Assembly (NCBI GenBank): GCA_910595815.1
Contig: CAJVCM010000015.1
Span: forward strand, 48,167 to 112,166
Length of the DNA: 64,000 nucleotides
DNA from: Candidatus Thioglobus plumae
Lineage (GTDB): Bacteria; Pseudomonadota; Gammaproteobacteria; PS1; Pseudothioglobaceae
Direction: 5' to 3'
Shown here piece after piece: positions 8,525-16,491 of this stretch (the stretch's first letter is position 1; each line of letters starts with the position of its first letter). A model generated the notes under the pieces. The model ran no database searches. It had not been told where the DNA came from and was given only the letters and a program-made list of their open reading frames with translations. Position numbers and translations under genes: made by a program.

Positions 8525-8772
8525 TGCTTGTCTAGACTCGCCACTTGTTGAGGTGCTTTAACAACTGTCATCGGCAACGCTTCAACTACAAAATCATAAC
8601 CCTTGTTACCATAGTTAAAAAAAGCACTATCTGCTTTTTGCATGTGCGTTCTTGGCGCAAGATCAAACATCGCTAACGGATTAAATACACCATAAGGTTT
8701 TGAATCCTCGGCAGAAGCACCTGTTGCGACAAATAATAGTGTTAGTGCAATTGTATTAATCATTAGTTTCAT
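8521..8772 (-). CDS. Small exported protein of unknown function
   Basis: The 83-residue product has a clear signal peptide (hydrophobic 4-18, cleavage after GASA at about 21). The mature part of about 62 residues contains YGVFNPLAMFDLAPR and a Tyr/Phe-rich FFNYGNKGYDF segment. I do not recognise the family. It has its own consensus promoter (8862-8889) and a roughly 80-nt leader that can fold into the A2 structure. It ends tail to tail with the preceding gene. Proximity to a sulfur-oxidiser-type gene set makes an envelope or sulfur-storage role possible, but there is no direct evidence. Confidence 0.7.
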   Translation of the reverse strand: MKLMINTIALTLLFVATGASAEDSKPYGVFNPLAMFDLAPRTHMQKADSAFFNYGNKGYDFVVEALPMTVVKAPQQVASLDKH

Positions 8773-8802
8773 TTTGTTTATCTCTTGGTTAATTAGTATG
8801 TT

Positions 8803-8854
8803 GCCGCCTTATACTCTTGAGGAGAGAATAATTCTTGGGGGAGAGCGACAACAT
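8803..8854 (-). repeat. Element A2: structured 5' leader of the 8,521-8,772 gene, related to A1
   Basis: Minus-strand RNA starting near 8854 would begin AUGUUGUCGCU, which pairs with GGCGGCAACAU about 40 nt later (11-bp stem with G-U pairs). Inside are two similar pyrimidine-rich units, CUCUCCCCCAAGA and CUCUCCUCAAGAG. The stem is perfect only in the minus-strand RNA: the same position becomes a C-A mismatch on the plus strand. The predicted start site coincides with the base of the stem. The start codon of the gene follows about 30 nt after the structure. Confidence 0.5.
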
Positions 8855-8861
8855 GAAACCT

Positions 8862-8889
8862 ATTATATCATGAAAGTATAATATGTCAA
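8862..8889 (-). promoter_or_regulatory. Consensus sigma-70 promoter with paired 15-bp direct repeats
   Basis: Minus strand: -35 TTGACA (8884-8889), a 16-bp spacer, -10 TATAAT (8862-8867); both hexamers are perfect. A 15-bp direct repeat (plus-strand ATGAAAGTATAATAT) occurs at 8870-8884 inside the spacer and again at 8902-8916 upstream of -35. The copies are 32 bp apart, about three helical turns, as expected of a two-site operator. Confidence 0.75.
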
Positions 8890-9049
8890 GTTAATAATAT
8901 AATGAAAGTATAATATAGTTTATCAGAGGATGTTTTAGTTAGTCCCAATATTAGCCAATAATGATAGTTATATCAACAATTTTAATTATGTTAAGATTTA
9001 GCCTGAAGTAACAAAACAACTAATTTTTTATCTTGAGGAGAGAATAAAT

Positions 9050-9202
9050 ATGATGAAGTATGATGGTCAAGAAATTGGCTCAAAAAAATGCGGTATTACA
9101 CAGGTTTGCGTTGTTATGGCGATGTTAGCAGGTGCATTTTTAACACTGGTTATTATTTGGGGCATCATGGAATTTATGCCAGGGGTTCCAGCGGGCATAT
9201 GA
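9050..9202 (+). CDS. 50-residue single-pass membrane protein of unknown function
   Basis: This short open frame (MMKYDGQEIGSKKCG...) has a strong ribosome-binding site, CTTGAGGAG, 9 bp before the ATG. Residues 17-41 form one hydrophobic helix, followed by the short tail EFMPGVPAGI. A terminator follows 20 bp after the stop. Together these support a real gene despite its size. The CTTGAGGAGAGAATAA string before it is the same as in element A2 (8816-8831, plus strand). No family is recognised. Confidence 0.65.
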   Translation: MMKYDGQEIGSKKCGITQVCVVMAMLAGAFLTLVIIWGIMEFMPGVPAGI

Positions 9203-9221
9203 CCTTTTTCAACTTCTAAAT

Positions 9222-9253
9222 AAAAAAAAGCGCATCAAATGGTGCGCTTTTTT
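9222..9253. terminator. Bidirectional rho-independent terminator
   Basis: Stem GCGCATC/GGTGCGC (9230-9236 with 9241-9247; one T-G pair) is flanked by an A-run on the left and a T-run on the right. It can end the 50-residue gene on the plus strand and tRNA-Phe on the minus strand. Confidence 0.85.
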
Positions 9254-9268
9254 GTGGTCTATCAAATA

Positions 9269-9344
9269 TGGTGGCCACACCTAGAATTGAACTAGGGACA
9301 CAGGGATTTTCAATCCCTTGCTCTACCAACTGAGCTATGTGGCC
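9269..9344 (-). tRNA. tRNA-Phe (GAA)
   Basis: A 76-nt cloverleaf with encoded CCA; the anticodon loop in GGGATTGAAAATCCC gives GAA. Acceptor stem GGCCACA/TGTGGCC is complete. Confidence 0.97.
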
Positions 9345-9389
9345 TTAAAAGTCAGAATTATACCGAAAAATCGTATTAACAATGACGAA

Positions 9390-10334
<945 letters not shown>

Positions 10335-10408
10335 TTAAATACCAATCCTTTATACTTATACACAAAATCTCTATTATCCGAAACATTATAAAGCAAGCTG
10401 AAATCGCC

Positions 10409-12688
10409 TTGAAAAAAAATAACCCCTCAAACAGTATAAAATCCACAAAAAAACCTTGGCCTCGAACTGTAAACGAAATTTTGTTTATTGCGCTCTGCAC
10501 TTTAGGCTTGGTGTATCTTGCTGCTCTTATCACTTATTCGCCAACAGAAAATCCGTGGTCAGGTGATGTCGAACTAACCAAACCTGTAATCAATTTAGCT
10601 GGCGTATTTGGCGCTTATTTGAGTGATATCTCTTTATCAATTTTGGGTTATGGTGCTTACTTAGTTCCGATCTCGTTGATCTGGCTAGGCTATAGCATTC
10701 ACAAAAATACAGGGCAAACACCAACAAACCGATCTGTCTTAGTGATTCGTCTAATTGCTGTGATGGTGATGGTTGCCTTCAGTGCTGCGATACTAGCACA
10801 AAACACCTCGGACCCTGCCGGTGGTTGGATTGGTAATATAATGCACGGTTATTTTGGCACGTTATTTGGCTCTGCCTCATTCGTTGTTTATCTAAGTATT
10901 ATGATGATTAGCTTTAGCATTGCCAGCACTGCGTCTTGGGCTAGTATTTTTAACTCAACTAGCGGCGTTGTCGGTGTCTTTATAAACAATTTAAAGGCGT
11001 CTAGGAAAAAATCAAAAATAAAAAAGGCTGCCAAAGTCGTCATTACACCCAAACAAGCTAATACAAAAAGATCTGGTGTCATGGCCAAGGTCAAGTCCGC
11101 TAAGATCAAAGCCAACAAAAAAGTCGCACCCGCTTCATCTAACTTGTTTAACACCAATGCTTTGAGCGGCTTACCTGACTTATCCTTGCTTGATGAAATC
11201 AATATCAATACTTTAGGTTATTCCGAGCAAGCACTTGAGCATATGTCGCGCCAAGTTGAGATTAAGCTTAAAGACTTTGGTTTTGACGTCAGTATTACTA
11301 CCGTTACTCCAGGGCCAGTGGTCACCCAGTTTGAGCTTTCACTAGCGCCAGGCGTTAAAGTTTCACAAATCATGAATCTAAACAAAGACCTTGCTAGAGC
11401 TTTATTGGTTGAAAGTGTGCGTATTGTTGATGTGATTCCAGGTAAACCGGTGATTGGATTAGAAATTCCTAATGCCGAGCGTGAAATGATTAGCCTAAAA
11501 GAAATTCTTGCCTCTGAAGCTTTTGCCAAATCAGCCTCTGTGCTTAGTATGGGACTGGGAAAAGATATTAACGGTTTGCCTGTCATTGCCAATCTGGCAA
11601 AAATGCCGCACCTACTCGTTGCTGGTGCTACCGGCATGGGTAAATCGGTTGGTATTAATGCCATTATTTTAAGTGTGTTATACAAAGCCAAGCCTGAAGA
11701 AGTACGTATGATCATGATCGACCCTAAAATTGTTGAACTTGCTTGCTATGCTGACATCCCGCATCTGCTCACCCCAGTGGTAACCGACATGAATCAAGCA
11801 GCTTCTGCTCTATGGTGGTGTGTGAATGAGATGGAGCGCCGCTATTCATTATTGGCTAAATTTGGCGTACGCAATATTGAAGGCTTTAATGAAAAACTCA
11901 AAAAAGCCCAAGACAAAGGTGAGCCGTTATTAGACCCCTCTTTTAACGACAACACGGCTGAAGAAGGTGAAACTGCGGCTGAGCTTGAAAAACTACCGTT
12001 AATTATGCTAGTGATTGACGAATATGCCGATATGCTTGGCGCACTTGCCCAAGAAGACCGCGCCAAAGCCAAGCGTGTGGAGGCGTTGATTGTGCGTCTG
12101 GCTCAAAAAGCACGTGCTGCCGGTATTCACTTAATTATTGCCACACAGCGTCCAAGCGTGGACGTGATTACTGGTCTTATTAAATCTAACGTGCCAACGC
12201 GTATTGCCTTTAAGGTTTCAAGTAAAGTAGACTCTCGCACCATTCTCGACCAGGGTGGTGCAGAGCAATTACTAGGTATGGGTGACATGCTTTATATGAC
12301 CCCAGGCATTTCACACCTAACCCGTGTCCACGGCGCCTTTGTTGATGATGATGAAATTACTCGTGTGGTTGATTTCTTGCGCAAAAACTCACAGCCAAAC
12401 TACATTGATGGCATTCTTAATGCCCATAGTGAATCAGCTAATTCGCACGAAGGTAGTAACAGTAGCGGTGTAACTGGGGAGCTTGATGCTCTTTATGATG
12501 AGGCAGTACAAATTGTGACCTCATCACGCCGTGCTTCAATCTCTAGCTTGCAACGACGTATGCGTATTGGTTACAACCGCGCTGCGCGTATTATCGAAGA
12601 TATGGAAGCCAGTGGCGTAGTTTCAACCATGAATAGTGCTGGCAATCGCCAAGTACTCGCACCAGAGCCAATCAATCATGAAGAATAA
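10409..12688 (+). CDS. ftsK: DNA translocase FtsK
   Basis: Start set at TTG 10409 (759 residues). The frame stays open to 10250, but that stretch runs antisense inside trxB and does not look like FtsK. The N-terminus has about four transmembrane helices (ILFIALCTLGLVYLAALI and three more), then a short Lys-rich linker, an alpha-beta translocase motor with Walker A GATGMGKS and Walker B LIMLVIDEYAD, and a C-terminal winged-helix gamma domain that reads KOPS (SRRASISSLQRRMRIGYNRA). It pumps chromosomal DNA at the division septum. The linker is short compared with E. coli. The exact start is uncertain because no ATG or good ribosome site is seen. Confidence 0.93.
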   Translation: MKKNNPSNSIKSTKKPWPRTVNEILFIALCTLGLVYLAALITYSPTENPWSGDVELTKPVINLAGVFGAYLSDISLSILGYGAYLVPISLIWLGYSIHKNTGQTPTNRSVLVIRLIAVMVMVAFSAAILAQNTSDPAGGWIGNIMHGYFGTLFGSASFVVYLSIMMISFSIASTASWASIFNSTSGVVGVFINNLKASRKKSKIKKAAKVVITPKQANTKRSGVMAKVKSAKIKANKKVAPASSNLFNTNALSGLPDLSLLDEININTLGYSEQALEHMSRQVEIKLKDFGFDVSITTVTPGPVVTQFELSLAPGVKVSQIMNLNKDLARALLVESVRIVDVIPGKPVIGLEIPNAEREMISLKEILASEAFAKSASVLSMGLGKDINGLPVIANLAKMPHLLVAGATGMGKSVGINAIILSVLYKAKPEEVRMIMIDPKIVELACYADIPHLLTPVVTDMNQAASALWWCVNEMERRYSLLAKFGVRNIEGFNEKLKKAQDKGEPLLDPSFNDNTAEEGETAAELEKLPLIMLVIDEYADMLGALAQEDRAKAKRVEALIVRLAQKARAAGIHLIIATQRPSVDVITGLIKSNVPTRIAFKVSSKVDSRTILDQGGAEQLLGMGDMLYMTPGISHLTRVHGAFVDDDEITRVVDFLRKNSQPNYIDGILNAHSESANSHEGSNSSGVTGELDALYDEAVQIVTSSRRASISSLQRRMRIGYNRAARIIEDMEASGVVSTMNSAGNRQVLAPEPINHEE

Positions 12689-13274
12689 ATGGGTCGCCTT
12701 GTTGGTTTTGTTGTGGATCAATACTGCAATAAGCGCAAACAACAATCAATTTGATGATTTTTTTAATGCACTAGAGTCACTAAGTGCTGACTTCAATCAA
12801 ACAACTTATAGTGATACTGGAATTCTGTTAAACAACGCTTCTGGTCGTTTTGCATTTAAACGACCTCAACAATTACGCTGGCATACAACAAAACCGAACG
12901 AACAAATATTACTACTTAATAACAATGAATTTTGGTTAATCGACGTAGAGCTCGAACAAGCCAGCTTACAAGTAAACCAAGACCTGTCTCAAACACCTTT
13001 ATATTGGCTAATCAACAAGCCTGAATCAATGGCTCACACGCCAAAACCCTCTCATCGTAAAGATGGTATAGACTGGTACCAAACTAACAAACCTTCAACA
13101 CAACATCAACAGTTGTTATTTGGCTTTAAAAACAAAAAATTACATGCAATCTCGCTCAAAAATGCATTGGAACAGATTATTTTAATTGTGTTTGACAAAG
13201 TCGTGATTAATGCTGAGATACAAGCGCAAACCTTCATGTTAAAGTTGGGGCCAGACTTTGACATTATTCGCTAA
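12678..13274 (+). CDS. lolA: Outer-membrane lipoprotein carrier protein LolA
   Basis: Start chosen at ATG 12678, giving a proper signal peptide (KNKWVALLVLLWINTAISA, cleavage about 20) and a 198-residue precursor of normal length; the frame extends upstream only inside ftsK. The mature part has the LolA pattern of SADFNQTTY, GRFAFKRPQQLRW and PNEQILLLNNNEFWLID. It ferries lipoproteins across the periplasm from LolCDE to LolB. It overlaps ftsK by 11 bp, the common ftsK-lolA arrangement. Confidence 0.92.
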   Translation: MKNKWVALLVLLWINTAISANNNQFDDFFNALESLSADFNQTTYSDTGILLNNASGRFAFKRPQQLRWHTTKPNEQILLLNNNEFWLIDVELEQASLQVNQDLSQTPLYWLINKPESMAHTPKPSHRKDGIDWYQTNKPSTQHQQLLFGFKNKKLHAISLKNALEQIILIVFDKVVINAEIQAQTFMLKLGPDFDIIR

Positions 13275-13310
13275 GTAGTATTTAAAGAACCTGTTAGGAA
13301 GTCACACATA

Positions 13311-13339
13311 AAAAGACCGCCTTATTTGGCGGTCTTTTT
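13311..13339 (+). terminator. Rho-independent terminator after lolA
   Basis: An 11-bp stem AAAAGACCGCC/GGCGGTCTTTT (13311-13321 with 13328-13338), loop TTATTT, then T. It is symmetric enough to work on the minus strand too. Confidence 0.9.
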
Positions 13340-13508
13340 ATCTTCTCTCCCCACCTTAACACCATCTCCACAAAGTGTTTGGTCTTGACACCAAACCTAC
13401 AAGGCGGCCCGGCATCAAGTATCTTTATTATAAAACAAAGATGGGGGGGGTGGAGATTTCTTAACATCTATTTTGAACGATAATAAATGCTGTTTTTCGA
13501 TCATGCAA
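13340..13508. other. Gene-free segment between two terminators with several inverted repeats
   Basis: No open frame was found. Present are the hairpin GTTTGGT/ACCAAAC (about 13377-13396), a long-range pair ATCTCCAC/GTGGAGAT bracketing it, ATCTTT/AAAGAT around a TATAAT-like box, and a run of eight G. The words TCTCTCCCC and AAGGCGGC occur in the same order as on the minus strand of A1 and A2, so this may be a diverged third member or a small RNA. Confidence 0.4.
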
Positions 13509-13531
13509 TAAAAAACCACCCTCTCGGGTGG
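13509..13531 (-). terminator. Rho-independent terminator of the sulfur-globule-like gene
   Basis: Minus strand CCACCC-GAGA-GGGTGG (13516-13531) followed by TTTTTTATT, 26 bp after the stop codon. Confidence 0.88.
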
Positions 13532-13556
13532 CTCTTTAACGTAATTTATTTAAAAA

Positions 13557-14096
13557 TTACTTAGCGGCACTATCCGAAGATGCTGTACCTGCAGCGATTG
13601 CATCTGCATAACCTTTAGCATAAGCATCAGCCTGACCTTTTGCGTATGCATCAGCCTGACCTTTTGCGAAAGCGTCTGCTAAACCTTTAGCGTTTGCATT
13701 ACCAGTACCAGAAGCGTTACCATCTGCTGCGCCCGCAGCGTTAGCGTCTGTTGTATTTTTGGTGTTAAAGCGTGTGCCAAAGTCTGTGTTGTTTAACCAT
13801 TTGTTGCCGCCTTGCATAGGACCCCAATTTTGAGCACCAGAAAAAGGGCCAGCATTAGAACCGCCACCAAAAGGACCCATGTTGTTGCCGCCAGAGAAAG
13901 GACCCATGTTGTTGCCGCCAGAGAAAGGACCCATGTTGTTGCCGCCAGAGAAAGGACCCATGTTGTTGCCGCCTGACATTGGACCCCAGTTATTGCCGCC
14001 TGAGAAAGGGTTCATATTGTTACCACCCCAGTTTGCTGTTACTGCTGCTGAAGCTACTACTGTTGCAATCGCAATTGCTTTTGTTACGTTTTTCAT
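13557..14096 (-). CDS. Secreted Gly/Asn-rich repeat protein, probable sulfur-globule protein
   Basis: The 179-residue precursor has a signal peptide (cleavage about 21, after ASAAVTA), then roughly eight copies of a 9-residue GGNNMGPFS-type repeat (residues 23-93), a short spacer, and a C-terminal Ala-rich region with GQADAYAK repeats. Low-complexity Gly/Asn/Pro/aromatic repeats with an export signal are typical of proteins that coat periplasmic sulfur globules in sulfur-oxidising gammaproteobacteria. Assignment rests on composition and inferred lifestyle, not on a catalytic motif. An AAGGA site is 9 bp before the ATG. It is single-gene, with its own terminator. Other possible readings are a structural or adhesive envelope protein. 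Confidence 0.65.
   Translation of the reverse strand: MKNVTKAIAIATVVASAAVTANWGGNNMNPFSGGNNWGPMSGGNNMGPFSGGNNMGPFSGGNNMGPFSGGNNMGPFGGGSNAGPFSGAQNWGPMQGGNKWLNNTDFGTRFNTKNTTDANAAGAADGNASGTGNANAKGLADAFAKGQADAYAKGQADAYAKGYADAIAAGTASSDSAAK
13873..13974. repeat. Tandem 27-bp repeat inside the sulfur-globule-like gene
   Basis: Three identical copies (starts 13873, 13900, 13927) of a 27-bp unit beginning GGACCCATGTTGTTGCC, plus a partial fourth at 13954. It encodes GGNNMGPFS. Identity at the DNA level suggests recent expansion and likely copy-number variation between strains. Confidence 0.9.
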
Positions 14097-14213
14097 TTGA
14101 TTTCCTTATAGAGTTATTTTTTTTATAATAAGCAAAGATTAACATTTACTTATCGCCATCCTACACGTTTTATATTGACATGCAAGTCTATTAGTAATGG
14201 CTAATTTTGAGAC

Positions 14214-14248
14214 ATAAAAAAACCCATGGTGATAATCACAATGGGTTT
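14214..14248 (-). terminator. Rho-independent terminator after tRNA-Thr
   Basis: Minus strand: AAACCCAT/ATGGGTTT stem (14220-14227 with 14241-14248), inner GTGAT/ATCAC pairing, then a T-run. Confidence 0.82.
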
Positions 14249-14253
14249 AAATA

Positions 14254-14329
14254 TGGTGCCGAAGACCGGACTCGAACTGGTGACCTACTGATTACAAATC
14301 AGTTGCACTACCAACTGTGCTACTTCGGC
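14254..14329 (-). tRNA. tRNA-Thr (TGT)
   Basis: A 76-nt cloverleaf with encoded CCA. The anticodon arm ACTGATTTGTAATCAGT gives TGT. Acceptor GCCGAAG/CTTCGGC is complete. Confidence 0.96.
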
Positions 14330-14386
14330 AACTGTTGAGAATTATACCCACAAAGAAAACAAATGCCTTGAAAAATTCAAGAATTT

Positions 14387-15595
14387 TTATTTAGCACTAT
14401 CCATCATATATTGAATAACTAACCTTAATTCAGTATCTGAGCAATCCATGCAGGTACCCTTTGGTGGCATCATACCCTTACCTGCTTTGGCCACACTCAA
14501 CACATCATCCATACCGCGTTTAATGCGAGACTGCCATGCTATTTTATCACCGTACTTAGGTGCACCGCCAATACCAACGTTGTGGCAACCCTGACATTTG
14601 GTATAAATTTCTTTGCCGCCTCTTGTGCTTACTTTGGCGCTTGCTGTTGTTTCGATTTTAGGTATTTCTGCCTTTGGTAAGGCTACTGGCTTTGGCTTAA
14701 CAGCAACACCACCACCTAGCTGATGAACATAAACAGCTAGTTTTTTAATTTGAGTCTTGTCAATCACTGTTGATGTGCCAAAGGATGGCATAACTGCATC
14801 TTGTGTGAGTGGGTCGTGACCTTGGTTTACACCATGTAGGATGGTGCGAATAATGGATGATTTTTGGTCGCTGGTTTTAAAACGATAAATACCATCGCTA
14901 AGGTTGGCGCTACCCATAAACACATTGCCTTTCATGGTTGGCCCATGGCAACCAATACAGCCCTTGGTCATATATAAAGGTTTAGAGGCGGGATTTGGCT
15001 TGCCAGTAGCACCTTTGCCAGTTTCAATTAAGAAGGTTGCTAATGTATCAGCGTCTGCATCTGAGATACCCATCATGCGTGCCGGCATATTGCCTTTACG
15101 ACCATTGGTAATCGAGGTGCTAATTTGCGCTAATGTACCACCATACAGCCAATCATCATCCGCCAATACTGGGAAGCCATCATTGCCTTGACCACCTGCG
15201 CCGTGACACGCCGCACAGTTATCACCAAACAATACTTTGGCGGTTTTAATCGCATAGTTTCTAAGTTCGTCATCACGCACGATGTCTTCTAAAGAGCTTT
15301 CAGTGATGGCTTTTTCCGTGTCAGAAAACTTGATTTCTCGGTATTGCTTAAGCTGTTCAACGCCTTCTTTATATTCAACAATCTGTGTCCAGCCTGCTGA
15401 ACCTTTGGTGTGTTCACCAAACCAAGGGATGGTCGGGTAATAAAATGAATAAATAGGAATGGCAATGATGCCTAAATAAAGCGCCCACATATACCATCTT
15501 GGTGGACGATTATCCAGTTCTCTAATGTCGTTATCATCATCCCAAAAATGGCCAGTATTATTTTCGCCTGGATATGGATTCTCATGCTCGCTCAT
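14387..15595 (-). CDS. ccoP: cbb3-type cytochrome c oxidase subunit III with an extra c5-like haem domain
   Basis: The 402-residue protein has a CcoP N-terminus (HFWDDDNDIRELDN), one transmembrane helix (about 35-53), and three haem c sites: CAACH (127-131), CIGCH (213-217) and CQGCH (334-338). Ordinary CcoP has two. The third domain ends KGMMPPKGTCMDCSDTEL, with a Cys pair (382, 385) typical of cytochrome c5, joined by a Pro/Lys-rich linker (about 299-318). It relays electrons from soluble cytochromes to CcoO/CcoN. Three-haem CcoP is known in Neisseria. Last gene of ccoNOQP. Confidence 0.95.
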   Translation of the reverse strand: MSEHENPYPGENNTGHFWDDDNDIRELDNRPPRWYMWALYLGIIAIPIYSFYYPTIPWFGEHTKGSAGWTQIVEYKEGVEQLKQYREIKFSDTEKAITESSLEDIVRDDELRNYAIKTAKVLFGDNCAACHGAGGQGNDGFPVLADDDWLYGGTLAQISTSITNGRKGNMPARMMGISDADADTLATFLIETGKGATGKPNPASKPLYMTKGCIGCHGPTMKGNVFMGSANLSDGIYRFKTSDQKSSIIRTILHGVNQGHDPLTQDAVMPSFGTSTVIDKTQIKKLAVYVHQLGGGVAVKPKPVALPKAEIPKIETTASAKVSTRGGKEIYTKCQGCHNVGIGGAPKYGDKIAWQSRIKRGMDDVLSVAKAGKGMMPPKGTCMDCSDTELRLVIQYMMDSAK

Positions 15596-15609
15596 TATTA
15601 ATCTCCTAA

Positions 15610-15750
15610 CTACTCTTCTTTATTTACAAAGTTACGCAAATCTTCAAATTTTTGTTTATTTTTAGGCCTAAAAGCATAAAAATAAGCGCCTGCTAGCAGT
15701 GCAAAAACTACGATTGCTGTTATAGCACCAATTTTATCGACTAGTGTCAT
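15610..15750 (-). CDS. ccoQ: cbb3 oxidase small subunit CcoQ
   Basis: The 46-residue protein begins [21 protein letters not shown]; one transmembrane helix is followed by the family-typical FYAFRPKNKQKFEDL. It begins on the A of the ccoO stop codon (TAATG) and is followed by ccoP after 14 bp. CcoQ stabilises the cbb3 complex. Confidence 0.9.
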   Translation of the reverse strand: MTLVDKIGAITAIVVFALLAGAYFYAFRPKNKQKFEDLRNFVNKEE

Positions 15751-16481
15751 TACTCGCGGTAGACCACACCATCTTCAAATTTAATCATATTACCTAATGA
15801 TTGCAAATACGCCACCATGGCATTCATTTCAGTTTTGCCCTTAACCAAGCCTGCAGCCTCAGCAATGTCACCATCAGTATAAGGCACACCCACTTTTCTT
15901 AAGCCTTCCATATGTGCTTGAATGCTTTCACCGTCAACCATTGTATTGTCTAAAAAACGATACTTTGGCATTACCGATTCTGGCACCAATGCCTGTGGAT
16001 GACGCATGTGCAAGATATGCCACTCATCTGAATACTTACCACCAACACGTGCTAAATCAGGACCTGTACGTTTAGATCCCCACTGAAATGGGTGATCGTA
16101 TTTTGATTCGACTGCTAAAGAGAAATGACCATAGCGTTCATTCTCATCTCTAAATGGTCGGATCATCTGTGAATGACACAAATAACAACCTTCACGCTGA
16201 TAAATGTCTCGACCTGCTAACTCTAGCGCTGTGTTAGGGCGTACACCATCACCTGGTTTCCAATCTGCTAGTTTTTGACCTTCTGCACGTTGCCACAACA
16301 AGCTTTTGGTTGAACCGTCGGGCATTACTACTTCATCCTTAACTGTGTCAGGATTGGTAAACAAAGGTACAATTTCTACAATACCAGCCAATGACACTGC
16401 GAATGCCATAGCCAAATACATTGCAAAAATGTTTTTTTCAAATTTTGCTTGTAAGCTTTCTTTTCCATTTTTATTTGCCAT
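15750..16481 (-). CDS. ccoO: cbb3-type cytochrome c oxidase subunit II
   Basis: This 243-residue mono-haem subunit has an N-terminal transmembrane anchor (about 18-41), haem site CYLCH (99-103), the [15 protein letters not shown] context, and axial Met in [14 protein letters not shown]. An AGGAGGAG site precedes the ATG. It lies 10 bp after ccoN. Confidence 0.97.
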   Translation of the reverse strand: MANKNGKESLQAKFEKNIFAMYLAMAFAVSLAGIVEIVPLFTNPDTVKDEVVMPDGSTKSLLWQRAEGQKLADWKPGDGVRPNTALELAGRDIYQREGCYLCHSQMIRPFRDENERYGHFSLAVESKYDHPFQWGSKRTGPDLARVGGKYSDEWHILHMRHPQALVPESVMPKYRFLDNTMVDGESIQAHMEGLRKVGVPYTDGDIAEAAGLVKGKTEMNAMVAYLQSLGNMIKFEDGVVYRE

Positions 16482-16491
16482 TGCTCTCCTC

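Noticed and set aside
8803..8854. A2 as a glycine or guanidine-II (mini-ykkC) riboswitch
   Set aside because: The two hairpin-like units do not have ACGR loops, and the glycine aptamer core is absent.
8852..8872. Tiny open frames (6-12 codons) in A1 and A2
   Set aside because: They are not similar to each other and the RNA structure explains the conservation better.
7277..9202. The 8-kb accessory stretch as a mobile element
   Set aside because: No transposase, integrase, target duplication or inverted ends; A1/A2 are structured and not terminal repeats of a known element.
10888..11715. Long open frames on the strand opposite ftsK
   Set aside because: They lie fully antisense to a well-conserved gene and have no ribosome site or recognisable protein features.
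13873..13974. Regular 27-bp repeats as a CRISPR array
   Set aside because: The units are directly abutting without spacers, keep reading frame, and encode a repeated peptide in a gene with signal sequence and terminator.
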